This document shows, in pieces, positions 14,606-24,352 of a stretch of 64,000 nucleotides of DNA. The DNA is from Streptomyces flavochromogenes (GTDB taxonomy: Bacteria; Actinomycetota; Actinomycetes; Streptomycetales; Streptomycetaceae): contig NZ_JNZO01000011.1 in assembly GCF_000717595.1 (NCBI RefSeq), positions 124,001-188,000 of the forward strand. Direction: 5' to 3'. Each line of letters starts with the position of its first letter. The stretch's first letter is position 1. The translations under genes were made by a program, and so were the position numbers. A model generated the notes under the pieces. The model had not been told where the DNA came from. It was given only the letters and a program-made list of their open reading frames with translations, and made no database searches.

Positions 14606-15754
14606 GTGACCGAAGACAGCGTGACGATGCCCGTGGTGAACTCCTGGAACGAGTGGGACACCCTGCGGGAGGTCGTGGTCGGCTCCGCCACGGGAGCCTG
14701 CTTCGAGCCCACCGAACCCGGAAACCGTCCGCAGGTGCGCGGACCCGGCGACCTGCCCTTCCCGACCGGCCCCAAGTCCGACGAGGCCGTCCACCGCGCC
14801 GACGAGCAGCTGGAGGGCCTGGCAGCGGTCCTCGCCGGCCAGGGCGTGACCGTACGGCGTCCGGAGCCGTACGACTTCTCCCGGTCGCTGCGGACCCCCG
14901 GCTTCGAGGTCGAGAACCAGTACTGCGCGGTGTGCCCGCGCGACGTGATGATCACGCTGGGGAACGAGATCCTCGAAGCCACCATGTCCCGCCGGGCGCG
15001 CTACTTCGAGTACGAGCCCTACCGGAAGCTGGTGTACGGCTACTGGGAGGCGGACCAGCGGGTCGGCTGGACCGTGGCGCCCAAGCCCACCATGGCCGAC
15101 TCCATGTACCGGCAGGACTTCTGGGAATGGCCCCTCGAAGAGCGGCACGCCCGGATGCACGACTCCGAGTTCTGCGTCACGCAGGACGAGGTGGTCTTCG
15201 ACGCCGCCGACATGAGCCGCTTCGGCCGCGACATCCTCGTGCAGGAGTCGATGACCACCAACCGGGCCGGCATCCGCTGGCTCAAGCGGACCCTCGAACC
15301 CAAGGGGTTCCGTGTCCACCCGGTGCACTTCCCGCTCGACTACTTCCCCTCGCACATCGACTGCACCTTCGTGCCGCTGCGCCCGGGGCTCATCCTGACC
15401 AACCCCGACCGGCCGATCCGCGACGCCGAGCGGCGCATGTTCACCGAGAACGACTGGAAGCTGGTCGACGCTCCCGAGCCGGTGCTCACCAACGACGACA
15501 TGCCGCCGTACTGCCAGTCCTCCAAGTGGCTCTCCATGAACGTCCTCAGCGTCTCCCCGGACACGGTGATCTGCGAGGAGCAGGAGAAGCCGCTCCAGGA
15601 CCTCATGTACTCGCTCGGCTTCGAGGTGCTCACCGTCCCCTTCCGTGACGTCTTCGAGTACGGCGGATCCCTCCACTGCGCCACCTGGGACATCCGCCGG
15701 GACGGCACGCGCGAGGACTACTTCCCCTCCCTCTCGTCCCGACCGGCGGTCTGA
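14606..15754 (+). CDS. Arginine-dependent amidinotransferase
   Basis: A 382-residue member of the glycine/inosamine amidinotransferase (GATM/StrB1) family, which moves an amidino group from L-arginine to an amine through a Cys-bound intermediate. The catalytic Cys358 lies in EYGGSLHCATWDIRR, His250 in DYFPSHIDCTFVPLRPG, and the Asp in VVFDAADMSRFGRDI (199-207). GTG at 14606 follows AAGGA. It is directly upstream of the megasynthase and overlaps it by one base (TGATG). It probably converts an amino-acyl starter or chain terminus to a guanidine, giving a guanidino fatty acid as in microvionin. Confidence 0.92.
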   Translation: MTEDSVTMPVVNSWNEWDTLREVVVGSATGACFEPTEPGNRPQVRGPGDLPFPTGPKSDEAVHRADEQLEGLAAVLAGQGVTVRRPEPYDFSRSLRTPGFEVENQYCAVCPRDVMITLGNEILEATMSRRARYFEYEPYRKLVYGYWEADQRVGWTVAPKPTMADSMYRQDFWEWPLEERHARMHDSEFCVTQDEVVFDAADMSRFGRDILVQESMTTNRAGIRWLKRTLEPKGFRVHPVHFPLDYFPSHIDCTFVPLRPGLILTNPDRPIRDAERRMFTENDWKLVDAPEPVLTNDDMPPYCQSSKWLSMNVLSVSPDTVICEEQEKPLQDLMYSLGFEVLTVPFRDVFEYGGSLHCATWDIRRDGTREDYFPSLSSRPAV

Positions 15755-18700
15755 TGCCCAGCCACTCCTCCGCACTCCCGCCGGCCACCGTCGACGCGCT
15801 GGTACGCCGCCACGCCGACGGCCCGGCGGCCGCCACCGTCGCGATGGAGCACGGCGACCGGCGGGTGACCTACCGCGAGCTGGACGCCATGACCCTGCGG
15901 GTGGCCGACGCCCTCGGCCGCGCGGGCGTGGGGAGGGGTGACTTCGTCGGCGTCCGCCTGGCCCGCTCGCCCCGGGCGGTGGCGGCCATGCTGGGCGTCC
16001 TGCGCGCCGGGGCGGCGTACGTCCCGATCGACGTCGCCGACCCGGTGGAACGGGTCGGGCACGTGATCCGCACGGCGGGCGTCGCCCTGGTGATCACCGA
16101 CGACGCGGCGGCGGCCGGCGGTCCCTCCGTACCGGCGCTCCGGTTCGACGAGGACTGCCGCCCGCTCGCCGGGGCGGCCCCGCCCGCGCCCGCCACCGCC
16201 CCCGATGCGACGGCGGTCCCCGCGACGGCCGCCGCGCCCGACCTCACCGCCGAGGACATCGCGTACGCCCTCTTCACCTCCGGCTCCACCGGCGCCCCCA
16301 AGGGCGCGCTGATGACACACGGCGCCCTGGTGAACCTGCTGGAGTGGCACGACCGGGCACGGCCGGGAAGCTGCGGCAGCCGCACGGCCCAGGTGTGCTC
16401 GCTCAGCTTCGACTTCTCGTTCCACGAGATCTTCTCCACCCTCGCCTTCGGCGGCACCCTCGTGTTCGCGGACGACGAGGTGCGGCGCAACCCGTTCGCG
16501 CTCCTGGCCCACCTGGGGGAGCGGCGCGTCGAGCGCCTCTTCCTCCCGGTGCCGCTGCTCGACCAGCTGGCCCAGGCCGCCGCCGGGGAGGACGAGGCGC
16601 TCCCGGCGCTGCGCGAGGTCGTCACCACCGGCCAGCAGCTGCGGACGACCCCGCACATCCGCGAGCTGTTCCGCCGCACCGGCGCCCTGCTGCACAACCA
16701 CTACGGCGCGACCGAGTTCCAGGACGCCACCGCGCACACCCTGGACGGCGACCCCGACACCTGGCCCGCCGTCGCTCCGGTCGGACGCCCGATCGACGGC
16801 GTACGGGTCCGGATCCTCGACGAGGGTCTCGCCGAGGTGCCCGCGGGCGAGGAGGGCGAGCTGTGCGTCCTGGGCGCCGGCGTGTCCCCCGGCTACATCG
16901 GCCGGCCCGACCTGACGGCGCGCAGGTTCCTCGACGACCCGGCCGGCGGCGGTCGGCTCTACCGGACCGGCGACCTGGCCCGGATCGGGCAGGACGGCGT
17001 GATCGAACTCCGCGGCAGGATCGACACCCAGATCAAGGTCGCCGGGGTGCGGATCGAGGCGGGGGAGATCGAGGCCCTGCTCCTGGAGCACCCGGGCGTG
17101 CGGGACGCCGCCGTGCTCGCGCACGAGATCGACGGCCACACCCGGCTCGTCGCCCATGTCGTCCCCGCGCCCGCCCTGCCCGGTGACGGGGCGCCTCGGC
17201 TCCTCGACGCCTTCCTCGCGCCGAAGCTGCCGCGGGCGATGATGCCCGAGGCCTACGTGCTGCTGCCCGGGATGCCGCTGACCGCGAGCGGCAAGACCGA
17301 CCGGGCCCGGCTGACCCCGCCCGAGGTCTTCGAGCGGCTCGCGGGGGAGGAGGTCGTCGCACCCCGGAGCACCACCGAACAGGTCCTCGCGGAGGTGTGG
17401 AGGTCCGTGCTGAGGCTGGCCGACATCTCCGTCGACGACCGCTTCTTCGACCTGGGGGGCACCTCCCTGCTCCTCGTCCGGGTACGGGCCGAACTGGCCC
17501 GCCGGCTCGGCCGTGACGTCCCCATGGTGGACCTGCTCCAGTACCCGACGATCCGGGCGCACGCCGCCCGGCTGGACGGGGCCGCGGCGGCCGCCGGGAC
17601 CACCGGGGACGCGCACCTCCCGTCCGTCGAGCAGGAGACCACCGAGGACATCGCCGTCATCGGCATGGCGGGCCGCTTCCCCGGCGCGCCGGACGTGGAG
17701 ACCTTCTGGCACAACCTCCGCCACGGCGTCGAGTCCGCGGGACCGCTGCCCGGCGGCGGCGCGGGCCAGCGGGACCCCGGCATCGCCGGCCATCCGGACT
17801 TCGTCGCGGCCGGCGCGGTCCTGCCGGACATCGACCTGTTCGACGCCGAGTTCTTCCAGCTGAGCCGGAAGGAGGCGGAGCTCCTCGACCCGCAGCAGCG
17901 CCTCTTCCTGGAGTGCGCCTGGGAGGCGATGGAGTCCGCAGGACACCCGCCGGGCGGCGCCTCGGCGGACCGCGTCGGCGTCTTCGCGGGCGCCGGCATG
18001 AGCACGTACCTCCTCAACAACCTCGCTCCGCACTTCGGTTACGGGCAGGGCAAGGCCCTCACCGAATCCGATCTGGAGCAGTTCCAGCTGAAGCTCGGCA
18101 ACGACGGCAACTACCTCGCCACCCGGGTGTCGTACGCCCTGAACCTGCGCGGCCCCAGCGTGGGCGTGCAGTCGGCCTGCTCGACCTCCCTGGTCGCGGT
18201 CCACCTGGCGTGCCAGAGCCTGATCGACGGCGACAGCGACATGGCGCTCGCGGGCGGCGTGCACGTGGTCGTTCCGCAGGACGCCGGGTACGTCCACGAG
18301 GAGGGCATGATCATGTCCGCCGACGGCCACACCCGGACCTTCGACGCCGAGGCCACCGGCACCCTGTTCGGCAACGGCTGTGGAATCGTCGTCCTCAAGC
18401 GCCTCGCCCGTGCCCGTGCCGACGGCGACCGGGTGATCGCCGTCATCAAGGGCTCCGCCGTCAACAACGACGGCAGCGAGAAGATCAGCTTCACCGCCCC
18501 GAGCGTCACCGGTCAGGCCGACGTGGTCCGCACCGCGCTCTCCCGCGCGGGCGTGAAGCCCTCGGAGGTGGGTTACGTCGAGGCCCACGGCACCGGTACG
18601 GCCCTGGGCGACCCCGTCGAACTCGCCTCGCTCACCAGTGTGTTCGGGGCGGGAGCGGGCGACGGTGCCGTCGCCGTCGGCTCGGTCAAGACCAACATCG

Positions 18701-21700
18701 GGCACCTGGACGAGGCCGCCGGGGTGGCCGGGCTCATCAAGGCCGCCCTGTGCGTACGGGACGGCGTCCTCGTCCCGAGCCTGCACTACCGCGCGCCCAA
18801 CTCCGAGATCGACTTCGACCGGTCCCCGTTCCGGGTGAGCACCGGGACCACCGTCTGGGAGACGGACGGCGCCCCGCGCACCGCGGGTGTCACCTCGCTC
18901 GGCGTGGGCGGCACCAACGCCCATGTCGTCGTCCAGCAGGCCCCGGAGAGCATTCCGGCGAGTGAGTCCGTTCCGCTCGGCGGTGATGCCGCGGCCACCG
19001 ACACCGATGCCGCCGAGGCCCGGCTGCTCGTGCTGAGCGCGCGCGGCGAACGGGCGCTCGCGCAGCTGTCCGACCGGTACGCCGCCCACCTGGGCGCGGC
19101 CCCCCGCGACCTCTCCCTCGCGGACGTCGCCTTCACCGCGGCCACGGGCCGCAGGCACTTCCCCTACCGCCGTGCGGTGGTCGCGCGGTCCCCTGCCGAC
19201 GCCGCCGCACGGCTCTGTGCGCGTCCCGGCGGGATCACCGTCCCGCCGGGCCGTCTCGCCCTCCTCTTCCCGGGGCAGGGGCCCCAGTACGCGGGCATGG
19301 GCCGCGAGCTGTACGACCGCGAGCCGGTGTTCCGGGAGGCCCTGGACCGCTGCGACGCGCTGCTCCGCGACCGCCTCGAACATCCGCTGCTGTCCGTCGT
19401 GTTCGCGGCGGACGGCGAGCCCTCCCCGCTCGGGGAGACGCGCTACGCCCAGCCGGCCCTCTTCGCGTTCGAGTACGCGCTCGCGCGGCTCTGGCACTCC
19501 TGGGGAGTACGGCCCGACGTCCTGCTCGGGCACAGCCACGGCGAGTACGCCGCCGCGTGCCTCGCCGGGGTCCTCTCCCTGGAGGACGCCCTGACCCTGG
19601 TCCATGCCCGGGGGCGGCTCATGCAGGCCCTGCCGGAGTCCGGCGCCATGGTCGCCGTCGCGCTCGACGAGGCCTCGGTGGCCGGGCTGCTCGGCCCCCA
19701 CAGTGCCGTCGCCGTGGTCAACGGGCCCCGCTCCACCGTCATGTCGGGCCGGGTCGACGAGATCGACGCCGCCTGCGCCGTACTCGCCGAGCGCGGTGTG
19801 CGGCACAGGAGGCTGGACATCTCCATCGCCTCGCACTCGCCGCTCATGCGGCCGATGCTGGCCGAGTTCGAGGCGGTCGCCCGCTCGGTGCGCTACCGGG
19901 AGCCGCGCGTCGAGATCATCTCCACCGTCACGGGCGCGCCCATCGGCAGGGAGATGGCCGACTGGCGGTACTGGGTCGAGCAGATCACCCGGCCGGTGCG
20001 CTTCCACGACGCGGCGACCGCCCTGCGGTCGGCCGGCGCCCGCGTGCTGCTGGAGATCTCGCCCAAGCCGACGCTGCTCCAGCTCGTCGAGGACCTCTTC
20101 GACGAGGGCGACGCGGCGCTCGTCCCCAGCATGCGGGCCGACGGCGGTCACGAGCATCTCCTCGGCGCCCTTGGCGCGCTGTACGAGGCGGGCGTCGACC
20201 CCGACTGGGACGCGGTCCTCGGCGGCCGCGACCGGCGGCGCGTGGCCCTGCCGACGTACCCCTGGCAGCGTGAGCGGCACTGGATCGACGCCTCGGAGCG
20301 GACGGGCGAGCCAGGGCGGACGGGCGAGCCGGTCGGGGCCGGCGCGGACTTCCTCGGCGCGCGGCTCGGCCTCGCGGGCGGCGGCGGTGTGCGGTTCACC
20401 TCGACGGTCGGGGTGGGCACCGTGTCCTGGCTGCGGGACCACCGGGTGTTCGGCTCCGTGGTCATGCCCGGCGTCGCCTTCCAGGAACTCGCCTGCGCGG
20501 CGGCCCGCGAGGCCTTCGGACCGGTCCCCGCCCGGGTGCGGGACTTCCACATCCACCGGGCCCTGGTGTTCCCCGACGAGACCACGCTGCGGCGGATGCA
20601 GGTCGTCCTGGCGCCCGAGGGGGACGGCACGTACACCTTCGAGGTCCACTCGACCCTCCTGCCGGCCGACTCCGGCAGCGGTCCGGAGCAGCCCGAGGAG
20701 TGGACGCTGCACGCCTCGGGGCAACTGGAGTCCGGCGCCGCCGAGGCGTCCTTCGTGCCGCTGCCGGCGGCCGGTGCCCTCGACGCGCTGCGGACGCGGT
20801 TCGCGGACCATCCGCTGCCTCCCGAGGAGATCTACCAGCGGGAGCGGGAGCGGGACATCGACCTCGGTCCGCTCTTCCGGGTGACCGACCGGCTGTGGCA
20901 CCGGGGCTCCGAGGCGCTGTCCCACATCGCGCTCGGGCCCGCCCTGCGGCCGGAGACGGACCGCCACCGGGTGCACCCCGTGCTCCTGGAGGCGTGTTTC
21001 CTCGCGCTGACCGTCACGTACCCGGAGAAGCTGGGCCGGCGGACGTACGTCCCGCTCGGCGTGGACCGCATCCGGATCGAGGGGCATGCCGCGGGCGACG
21101 AGGCCTGGTGCCACGCCCGGATCCGGCCCACGGATCAGGACGACCCGGAGACCCTGCGGGCCGACATCGACCTGTGGGCCGCGGACGGCACGCTCCTCCT
21201 CGCCCTGGACGGGGTCCTGCTCAAGCGCGCGGCGCGCGAGACGATGATCCCCGCGGCCCGTGAGCCCTGGCGGGACTGGTTGTACGAGACCCGCTGGACT
21301 CCGACCCGGCTGCCCGCGCCGGCCCCGTCGGCGGGGCGCTGGCTCGTCGTGTCGGACGACCCGCTGGGCGCCGCTCTCGGCGACTTCGCCCGCCTCCACG
21401 GGGTCGCGTGCGAGGTGCTGACCGGTGAGGCGGCGGGGAGCACCGCGCCCGAGGAGTACGACCTGGTGGTTCTGTGCGGGCCGTCCGGACCGCACACCGG
21501 GCGGGGGTCCGGGACCGGTCGCGTGTCCGGTCCCGATCGCGCCGCCGGTCCCGACGCCGGTCCCGATCGCGCCGCCGGTCCCGACGCCGGTCCCGATCGC
21601 GCCGCCCGTGCCGACGCCGGTCCCGATCGCGCCGCCGGCCCCGGGGCCCGGGACGCCGCGGCGGACGCCGAGGCGGAGAGCGCCCTGATGCTCCGGCTCG

Positions 21701-23154
21701 TCCAGCGCCTCGCCGCCCGTACCGAGGGCACCCCGCGCTGGTGCCTGGCGACCCAGGGCGCCCGGCCCGTGGGCGGCCGGTCCGTGACCGCGCCCGCCGG
21801 GGCGGCGGCATGGGGCCTCGGCAGGTCGGCGGCGGCCGAACACCCCGACGTACGCCACCTCCTGGTCGACCTCGACCCGGCGACGCCCGTCGAGGCGAGG
21901 GCCGCGCTGCTGTACGCCGAACTCGCCCAGGTCTGTGCCGCGCGGGACCAGCCCGAGCACCACCGGGTCGGCTACGAGGGCCACCGCCGGCACGTCGAGG
22001 CCCTCGCACGCGGCGCCGCCCCCGCGCGGCCGGAGCCGGATCCGCAGCCGGGTTCCGTGCTGCGCCCCGACGCCACGTACCTGGTCACCGGCGGCCTCGG
22101 CGGTCTCGGTCTGGCGGCAGCCCGGACGCTGAGCGCCTCGGGTGCCCGGCACCTCGTCCTGCTGGGCCGTACGCCGCCGGGCGACGCGGCCCTGCGGGAC
22201 ATCGAGGCCCTGCGTACCGAGGGCTGTGACGTCCGCGTGGTCACGGCGGACGTCGCCGACGCGGAGCAGCTCGCCCGGGCCCTGGCGCCGCCGCCCGACG
22301 GTCCGGAGCAGCCGCGGCTCGCGGGCGTGCTGCACCTGGCCGGAGTGCTCGACGACGGGGTGCTGCTGCTCCAGTCGCCGGAGCGGCTCGGGCGGGTCAT
22401 GGCCCCCAAGGCGCGGGGCGCGTGGAACCTGCACGAGCTCACCCGCGAGCTGCCGCTGGACTTCTTCGTCCTGTTCTCCTCGGTGTCGGGACTCCTCGGC
22501 ACCCCGGGGCAGACGACGTACGCGGCGGCCAACGCCTTCCTCGACGGCCTCGCCTCGCACCGGCGCGGACTCGGTCTGCCTGCCCTGTCCGTGCAGTGGG
22601 GCTCGTGGTCGGAGACGGGCATGAGCGCGCGGGCCGGTGTCAACGCGAAGCTGGTGTCCCGGGGCGAGGGGGTCATCCCGCTCGCGGACGGACTCGCCGC
22701 GCTGCTCGGTCTGTTGACCGCGCGGCCCGACGACGGCGCCCTCGCGGTGCTGCCCGTGGACTGGACGCGGTTCGCCGACCGCGACGCACCGGCGCTGCGC
22801 GGTCTCCTGGCGGCGATGCCGGGTGCCGGGCGGGGTCCCTCGGAGAGCGGCGGGTTCCGGGCGGCGTTCGACGCGGCGTCCTCCGGGGTGCGCGGGGAAC
22901 TGCTGCTGGCCCGGGTCAGGGAGCAGGTGGCCCGGGTGCTCGGTGAGACGGACCCCGACGCGGGGGAGACGGACGACCTGGACGTCTTCGCCCGCGGCCT
23001 GGACTCGCTGACGGCGATCGAGCTCAGACGGAACCTGCAGCGCGCCCTGGGGTGCCGTCTGGGGCAGTCGGCCGTGTACGACCACCCGACGGTCGCGGCG
23101 CTCGCCGGGCATCTGGGGGAACTCATCGAGGACGACGGGAGCGGTACGCGATGA
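15754..23154 (+). CDS. Hybrid NRPS-PKS megasynthase, A-PCP-KS-AT-DH-KR-ACP
   Basis: A 2,466-residue one-module hybrid. Order: adenylation domain (about 25-525; FTSGSTGAPKGALMTH, NHYGATEFQD, YRTGDL), PCP (Ser571 in DLGGTSLLL), KS (Cys809 in VQSACSTSL; EAHGTGT; GHLDEAAG), AT (Ser1261 in GHSHGEYAAA), dehydratase (His1563 in DHRVFGSVVMPG; second motif HPVLLEACF with Glu for the usual Asp), KR (TGGLGGLG; Tyr2256 in GQTTYAAANAF; an LDD motif of the B type) and ACP (Ser2418 in GLDSLTAIEL). There is no ER and no thioesterase domain. A tentative GrsA-style alignment gives substrate residues D-F-H-F-V-T-H-D; Asp235 suggests an amino acid starter. The enzyme probably works iteratively; release may be by the GNAT or the discrete thioesterase. 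Confidence 0.93.
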   Translation: MPSHSSALPPATVDALVRRHADGPAAATVAMEHGDRRVTYRELDAMTLRVADALGRAGVGRGDFVGVRLARSPRAVAAMLGVLRAGAAYVPIDVADPVERVGHVIRTAGVALVITDDAAAAGGPSVPALRFDEDCRPLAGAAPPAPATAPDATAVPATAAAPDLTAEDIAYALFTSGSTGAPKGALMTHGALVNLLEWHDRARPGSCGSRTAQVCSLSFDFSFHEIFSTLAFGGTLVFADDEVRRNPFALLAHLGERRVERLFLPVPLLDQLAQAAAGEDEALPALREVVTTGQQLRTTPHIRELFRRTGALLHNHYGATEFQDATAHTLDGDPDTWPAVAPVGRPIDGVRVRILDEGLAEVPAGEEGELCVLGAGVSPGYIGRPDLTARRFLDDPAGGGRLYRTGDLARIGQDGVIELRGRIDTQIKVAGVRIEAGEIEALLLEHPGVRDAAVLAHEIDGHTRLVAHVVPAPALPGDGAPRLLDAFLAPKLPRAMMPEAYVLLPGMPLTASGKTDRARLTPPEVFERLAGEEVVAPRSTTEQVLAEVWRSVLRLADISVDDRFFDLGGTSLLLVRVRAELARRLGRDVPMVDLLQYPTIRAHAARLDGAAAAAGTTGDAHLPSVEQETTEDIAVIGMAGRFPGAPDVETFWHNLRHGVESAGPLPGGGAGQRDPGIAGHPDFVAAGAVLPDIDLFDAEFFQLSRKEAELLDPQQRLFLECAWEAMESAGHPPGGASADRVGVFAGAGMSTYLLNNLAPHFGYGQGKALTESDLEQFQLKLGNDGNYLATRVSYALNLRGPSVGVQSACSTSLVAVHLACQSLIDGDSDMALAGGVHVVVPQDAGYVHEEGMIMSADGHTRTFDAEATGTLFGNGCGIVVLKRLARARADGDRVIAVIKGSAVNNDGSEKISFTAPSVTGQADVVRTALSRAGVKPSEVGYVEAHGTGTALGDPVELASLTSVFGAGAGDGAVAVGSVKTNIGHLDEAAGVAGLIKAALCVRDGVLVPSLHYRAPNSEIDFDRSPFRVSTGTTVWETDGAPRTAGVTSLGVGGTNAHVVVQQAPESIPASESVPLGGDAAATDTDAAEARLLVLSARGERALAQLSDRYAAHLGAAPRDLSLADVAFTAATGRRHFPYRRAVVARSPADAAARLCARPGGITVPPGRLALLFPGQGPQYAGMGRELYDREPVFREALDRCDALLRDRLEHPLLSVVFAADGEPSPLGETRYAQPALFAFEYALARLWHSWGVRPDVLLGHSHGEYAAACLAGVLSLEDALTLVHARGRLMQALPESGAMVAVALDEASVAGLLGPHSAVAVVNGPRSTVMSGRVDEIDAACAVLAERGVRHRRLDISIASHSPLMRPMLAEFEAVARSVRYREPRVEIISTVTGAPIGREMADWRYWVEQITRPVRFHDAATALRSAGARVLLEISPKPTLLQLVEDLFDEGDAALVPSMRADGGHEHLLGALGALYEAGVDPDWDAVLGGRDRRRVALPTYPWQRERHWIDASERTGEPGRTGEPVGAGADFLGARLGLAGGGGVRFTSTVGVGTVSWLRDHRVFGSVVMPGVAFQELACAAAREAFGPVPARVRDFHIHRALVFPDETTLRRMQVVLAPEGDGTYTFEVHSTLLPADSGSGPEQPEEWTLHASGQLESGAAEASFVPLPAAGALDALRTRFADHPLPPEEIYQRERERDIDLGPLFRVTDRLWHRGSEALSHIALGPALRPETDRHRVHPVLLEACFLALTVTYPEKLGRRTYVPLGVDRIRIEGHAAGDEAWCHARIRPTDQDDPETLRADIDLWAADGTLLLALDGVLLKRAARETMIPAAREPWRDWLYETRWTPTRLPAPAPSAGRWLVVSDDPLGAALGDFARLHGVACEVLTGEAAGSTAPEEYDLVVLCGPSGPHTGRGSGTGRVSGPDRAAGPDAGPDRAAGPDAGPDRAARADAGPDRAAGPGARDAAADAEAESALMLRLVQRLAARTEGTPRWCLATQGARPVGGRSVTAPAGAAAWGLGRSAAAEHPDVRHLLVDLDPATPVEARAALLYAELAQVCAARDQPEHHRVGYEGHRRHVEALARGAAPARPEPDPQPGSVLRPDATYLVTGGLGGLGLAAARTLSASGARHLVLLGRTPPGDAALRDIEALRTEGCDVRVVTADVADAEQLARALAPPPDGPEQPRLAGVLHLAGVLDDGVLLLQSPERLGRVMAPKARGAWNLHELTRELPLDFFVLFSSVSGLLGTPGQTTYAAANAFLDGLASHRRGLGLPALSVQWGSWSETGMSARAGVNAKLVSRGEGVIPLADGLAALLGLLTARPDDGALAVLPVDWTRFADRDAPALRGLLAAMPGAGRGPSESGGFRAAFDAASSGVRGELLLARVREQVARVLGETDPDAGETDDLDVFARGLDSLTAIELRRNLQRALGCRLGQSAVYDHPTVAALAGHLGELIEDDGSGTR
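21531..21645 (+). repeat. In-frame 30-bp tandem repeat in the megasynthase
   Basis: A 30-bp unit encoding PDRAAGPDAG recurs about 3.5 times between the dehydratase and ketoreductase domains. Two copies (21541-21570, 21571-21600) are identical and the third (21601-21630) differs at two bases. Copies are a multiple of three, so changes in copy number keep the frame. The product is a flexible acidic linker. Confidence 0.85.
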
Positions 23155-23918
23155 CGAAGCTGGTGTGTCTGCACCACGCGGGGGGCAGCCCCTCGGTCTT
23201 CCGCCCGTGGGAGTTGTACGCGCCGCCGGGGATCGAGGTCGTCGCGATCGCCCTTCCGGAGGTGCCGGCGGCGGCCGCGTCGACGGGCCCGGCGGTGGCT
23301 CCGCGCCGGCAGATCGGAGCGCTGGTCCCGGTCCTCGCGGATCTGGTCCGCGAAGAGGTCGGCGACGAGGATTTCGTGCTCTTCGGGAAGAGCATGGGCG
23401 GACTTCTCGCCTATCTCGTCACCCGGTATTTCGGGGAATGCGGCGGGCCGCTGCCGAAGGCACTTGCCGTGGCCAGTTTCGGGGCGCCGCACCGTCCTTG
23501 GCAGAATTTCACCGAAGGATATGAGGACGACCGGAGGCTCGTGCGATATCTGCACGAGATCGGGAGCATCCCGGAGTGGGCCGTCGAGCATCCCGAATGG
23601 GTGGCGCCCTACCTCGGGCGGCTCCGCGAGGACGCCCGTATGTGCGCCGAGTTCCGTTTCGAGCCGCAGGGCGCCCCGTTGTCCGTGCCGGTCCGGGTCT
23701 TCGGCGGAGACCGGGATCCGCTGGTCCCGGTCGAGGCCGTACGCCGGTGGTCGGAGCTCGGCGACGACGTCGAGGTGACGATCCTGCCCGGCGGTCATTT
23801 CCTGGTCTCCGAGGACATCGGCCTGCTCAGGCAGTCGGTTTTCGGCCTGGTCTCCGCAATTCGGCCATCGGCTTGTGGTGTCGAGCCCGCCATATGGCGT
23901 ACCGTGGAGGCGAGTTGA
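23151..23918 (+). CDS. Type II thioesterase
   Basis: A 255-residue alpha/beta hydrolase of the external (type II) thioesterase family found with PKS and NRPS genes. It opens LVCLHHAGGSPSVFRPW, has the nucleophile Ser81 in LFGKSMGGLLAY (lysine replaces the usual histidine of GHSMG), an acid in FGGDRDPLVPV and a histidine in LPGGHFLVSED. It should clear wrongly loaded or stalled acyl groups from carrier domains, or might release the product since the megasynthase lacks its own thioesterase. The ATG at 23151 overlaps the megasynthase stop (ATGA). GC content falls in its second half. Confidence 0.88.
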   Translation: MTKLVCLHHAGGSPSVFRPWELYAPPGIEVVAIALPEVPAAAASTGPAVAPRRQIGALVPVLADLVREEVGDEDFVLFGKSMGGLLAYLVTRYFGECGGPLPKALAVASFGAPHRPWQNFTEGYEDDRRLVRYLHEIGSIPEWAVEHPEWVAPYLGRLREDARMCAEFRFEPQGAPLSVPVRVFGGDRDPLVPVEAVRRWSELGDDVEVTILPGGHFLVSEDIGLLRQSVFGLVSAIRPSACGVEPAIWRTVEAS

Positions 23919-23963
23919 CAGTTTCTTTACCGAGCGCAGACATACCCCAGGAGGCTCACAGGT

Positions 23964-24311
23964 ATGAAGCGAATTTTCGGCCTCGCGGCAATCGTCGCAG
24001 GCGGAGTGCTCGCCCTCTTCTTCCCGGATCTCGAATTCGGCTGGTTCAAGGGCCGCCCGCTGGGAATCGCCCTTGTCGTCATCGGCGGAATCGAACTCCT
24101 GGAGAGCACGCGACGCCGCAAGCCGAAGGGTTTCGTCGAGGAGCTGCGCGACGACCTCGGCCTCGGTTCGCGGAACCGCGACAGGGACGAGGACCGGCGC
24201 GGGAGCCGCGGCAGGGACCGTGAGCGCGACCAGGACCGGGAGATGGTGCGGGAGTTCGACCAGGAGGTGGAGCGTGAGGCGCGGAAGTACCGCGACTACC
24301 CGGACCTCTAG
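23964..24311 (+). CDS. Small two-helix membrane protein with highly charged tail
   Basis: A 115-residue protein of unknown function inside the cluster operon. The ATG at 23964 follows AGGAGG. Two hydrophobic segments (IFGLAAIVAGGVLALFF, 4-20, and PLGIALVVIGGIELL, 32-46) form a hairpin, followed by a 65-residue tail very rich in Arg, Asp and Glu (for example RNRDRDEDRRGSRGRDRERD). It could be an accessory subunit for export or self-protection, or a membrane anchor for the biosynthetic enzymes. No named family was recognised. Confidence 0.75.
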   Translation: MKRIFGLAAIVAGGVLALFFPDLEFGWFKGRPLGIALVVIGGIELLESTRRRKPKGFVEELRDDLGLGSRNRDRDEDRRGSRGRDRERDQDREMVREFDQEVEREARKYRDYPDL

Positions 24312-24352
24312 CTCCCGCGGGGACAGTGACACGAACGGGGAGTGACCAAGCG

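Noticed and set aside
17646..18935. Trans-AT or enediyne-type KS
   Set aside because: The module has its own AT with a GHSHG elbow and a normal cis arrangement.
21531..21645. Possible CRISPR-like repeat
   Set aside because: Contiguous in-frame 30-bp units without spacers inside a coding domain linker. The repeats at 47984-48049 also lack spacers.
15718..23112. 2,464-codon minus-strand open frame opposite the megasynthase
   Set aside because: Same artefact: it mirrors the NRPS-PKS gene and has no domain pattern.
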